Made by a program: the position numbers and the translations under genes
Notes under the pieces: model-generated
Seen by the model: the letters and a program-made list of their open reading frames with translations, nothing else
The model's database searches: none
What the model was told of the DNA's origin: nothing
NCBI RefSeq assembly: GCF_000826645.1
Contig: NZ_JXJP01000030.1
Location: forward strand, 1-64,000
Reading direction: 5' to 3'
Length of the DNA: 64,000 nucleotides
Source of the DNA: Psychroserpens mesophilus
Lineage (GTDB): Bacteria > Bacteroidota > Bacteroidia > Flavobacteriales > Flavobacteriaceae
Shown here: piece by piece, positions 63,078-64,000 of the stretch
How the letters are laid out: each line of letters begins with the position of its first letter
Numbering within the stretch: position 1 is the stretch's first letter

Positions 63078-64000
63078 CTACTTCAATGCATTAACAATGG
63101 TTTTGACATTGTATTCAAACATTCCAATGTAAGTGCCTTCAGCAGTTCCTGCATTTCCTAAAGCATCAGAGTATAAAGTGCCACCTATTTCAACCTCATG
63201 ACCTTTAGATTTTACAGCAGCCTGTAAAGCCTCAATAGTTCGTTTTGGCACCGAACTTTCTACAAAAATAGCTTTGATGTTTTTTTCAATGATAAATGCT
63301 GATAGTTTCTGAACATCTTGCACTCCAGCTTCGGTTGCTGTTGATAAACCTTGCAACCCAACCACTTCAAAATTGAAAGCTTTTCCGAAGTAATTAAACG
63401 CATCGTGTGCTGTTACCAAAATTCTTTTATCCTTTGGAAGGGTTTCAATGATACCTTTTAATTTTGATTGAAGCACTTCTAATTTATTGAGGTAAGCCGT
63501 TTCATTTTCCTTATAGTTTTCTGCATGTTTAGGATCTTTTTCTGAAAGCACTTCAGTTACTTTTTTAGCAAATTGTTTGAAGTATTCGATATCGAACCAA
63601 ACGTGTGGATCGAAATTAGACGCAAAATAGTCTGAGCCAATTAAGGTGTTCTTATCTAACTCTTCTCCTAGGGCTATTGGTGTTTTGGTTTTGCTTCCCA
63701 TTTTTTCAAAAACCTCTACAAGTTTCCCTTCAAGATGTAATCCGTTGTAAAAAATAATATCTGCTTTGACCAGTTTAGCCACATCGCCTTCACTGGCTTT
63801 ATACAAGTGAGGATCTACACCACTTCCCATTAAACCTTCAATATTGACATCATCACCACCAATATTTTTTACCAAATCTGTAATCATCGTGGTTGTCGTT
63901 ACCACATTAAGTTTTCCGTTGGAAGGTGTGTTATTTTTGCAATTAAAAACTGATATTAAAACGACAAAGACGAAAAGAGTAATTCGTGAAATTTTTTGTC
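63078..64000 (-). CDS. Metal ABC transporter substrate-binding lipoprotein (5' end outside window)
   Basis: Periplasmic metal-binding lipoprotein of the ZnuA/TroA/PsaA cluster A-I family. The frame runs on past the ATG/GTG at about 63900 to the window edge with no stop, and encodes a type II signal peptide (hydrophobic FVFVVLISV then lipobox FNC, Cys at 63945-63947). The true start therefore lies beyond 64000 and the shorter 275-residue reading lacks the signal. Ligand-region motifs are GVDPHLYKASEGD and DPHVWFDIEYF, and VTAHDAFNYFGKAF, with histidines at the expected places. No His-rich loop is seen, which slightly favours Mn or Fe over Zn. Confidence 0.92.
   Translation of the reverse strand, partial: QKISRITLFVFVVLISVFNCKNNTPSNGKLNVVTTTTMITDLVKNIGGDDVNIEGLMGSGVDPHLYKASEGDVAKLVKADIIFYNGLHLEGKLVEVFEKMGSKTKTPIALGEELDKNTLIGSDYFASNFDPHVWFDIEYFKQFAKKVTEVLSEKDPKHAENYKENETAYLNKLEVLQSKLKGIIETLPKDKRILVTAHDAFNYFGKAFNFEVVGLQGLSTATEAGVQDVQKLSAFIIEKNIKAIFVESSVPKRTIEALQAAVKSKGHEVEIGGTLYSDALGNAGTAEGTYIGMFEYNVKTIVNALK

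Overview
The window looks like chromosomal DNA from a marine-type member of the Flavobacteriaceae (Bacteroidota). The evidence is the AT-rich sequence, the gliding lipoprotein GldH, a GLPGLI-family protein, four secreted enzymes with Por-type (type IX secretion, T9SS) C-terminal sorting tails, promoters of the Bacteroidota form TTG-N17-23-TAnnTTTG, and the near absence of Shine-Dalgarno sites. No rRNA, tRNA, insertion sequence, prophage or CRISPR array was seen. The right edge cuts a gene.

Layout. 1-8.4 kb: recA, a structured intergenic stretch with tiny ORFs and a terminator, trhO, a secreted M23 peptidase, then the ricT-like/gldH/PBP1A operon. 8.4-9.8 kb: a two-subunit CoA transferase. 10.2-26 kb: a double-ATPase peptide ABC component beside three very large secreted metalloproteases, one M14 carboxypeptidase and two M12B-like paralogues. 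The first two share one long C-terminal module and the last two share one catalytic half. A 20-bp-period direct repeat lies at a fixed distance from the putative -7 element of the first two proteases, and a third copy faces an apparently empty stretch. 26.4-33.3 kb: minus-strand housekeeping and hydrolase genes (DnaQ-like exonuclease, penicillin acylase, beta-lactamase-fold hydrolase, DUF4442, MGMT, CBS/DUF21 protein).

34.2-49 kb is the haem biosynthesis region. Minus-strand hemA, a hemC-hemD fusion, hemE, hemF and hemB (with a CysZ-like membrane protein and a GNAT enzyme between) face a divergent PchR-like AraC regulator, hemH and a MATE transporter; hemJ follows a large BNR-repeat protein. 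Together these cover glutamyl-tRNA to protohaem apart from hemL, which is not in the window. The use of HemF and HemJ points to an aerobic route. 49-59.8 kb: an NtrY-like kinase, a crotonase, a radical SAM protein, another AraC regulator, lipid and redox genes, a J-domain protein and small genes. 59.8-64 kb: a complete Mn/Zn/Fe-type ABC importer (two permeases, ATPase, binding lipoprotein cut by the window end).

Several families of short palindromic intergenic repeats are scattered through the window. One copy abuts a start codon, and another contains a terminator-like hairpin next to a 16-base homopolymer.
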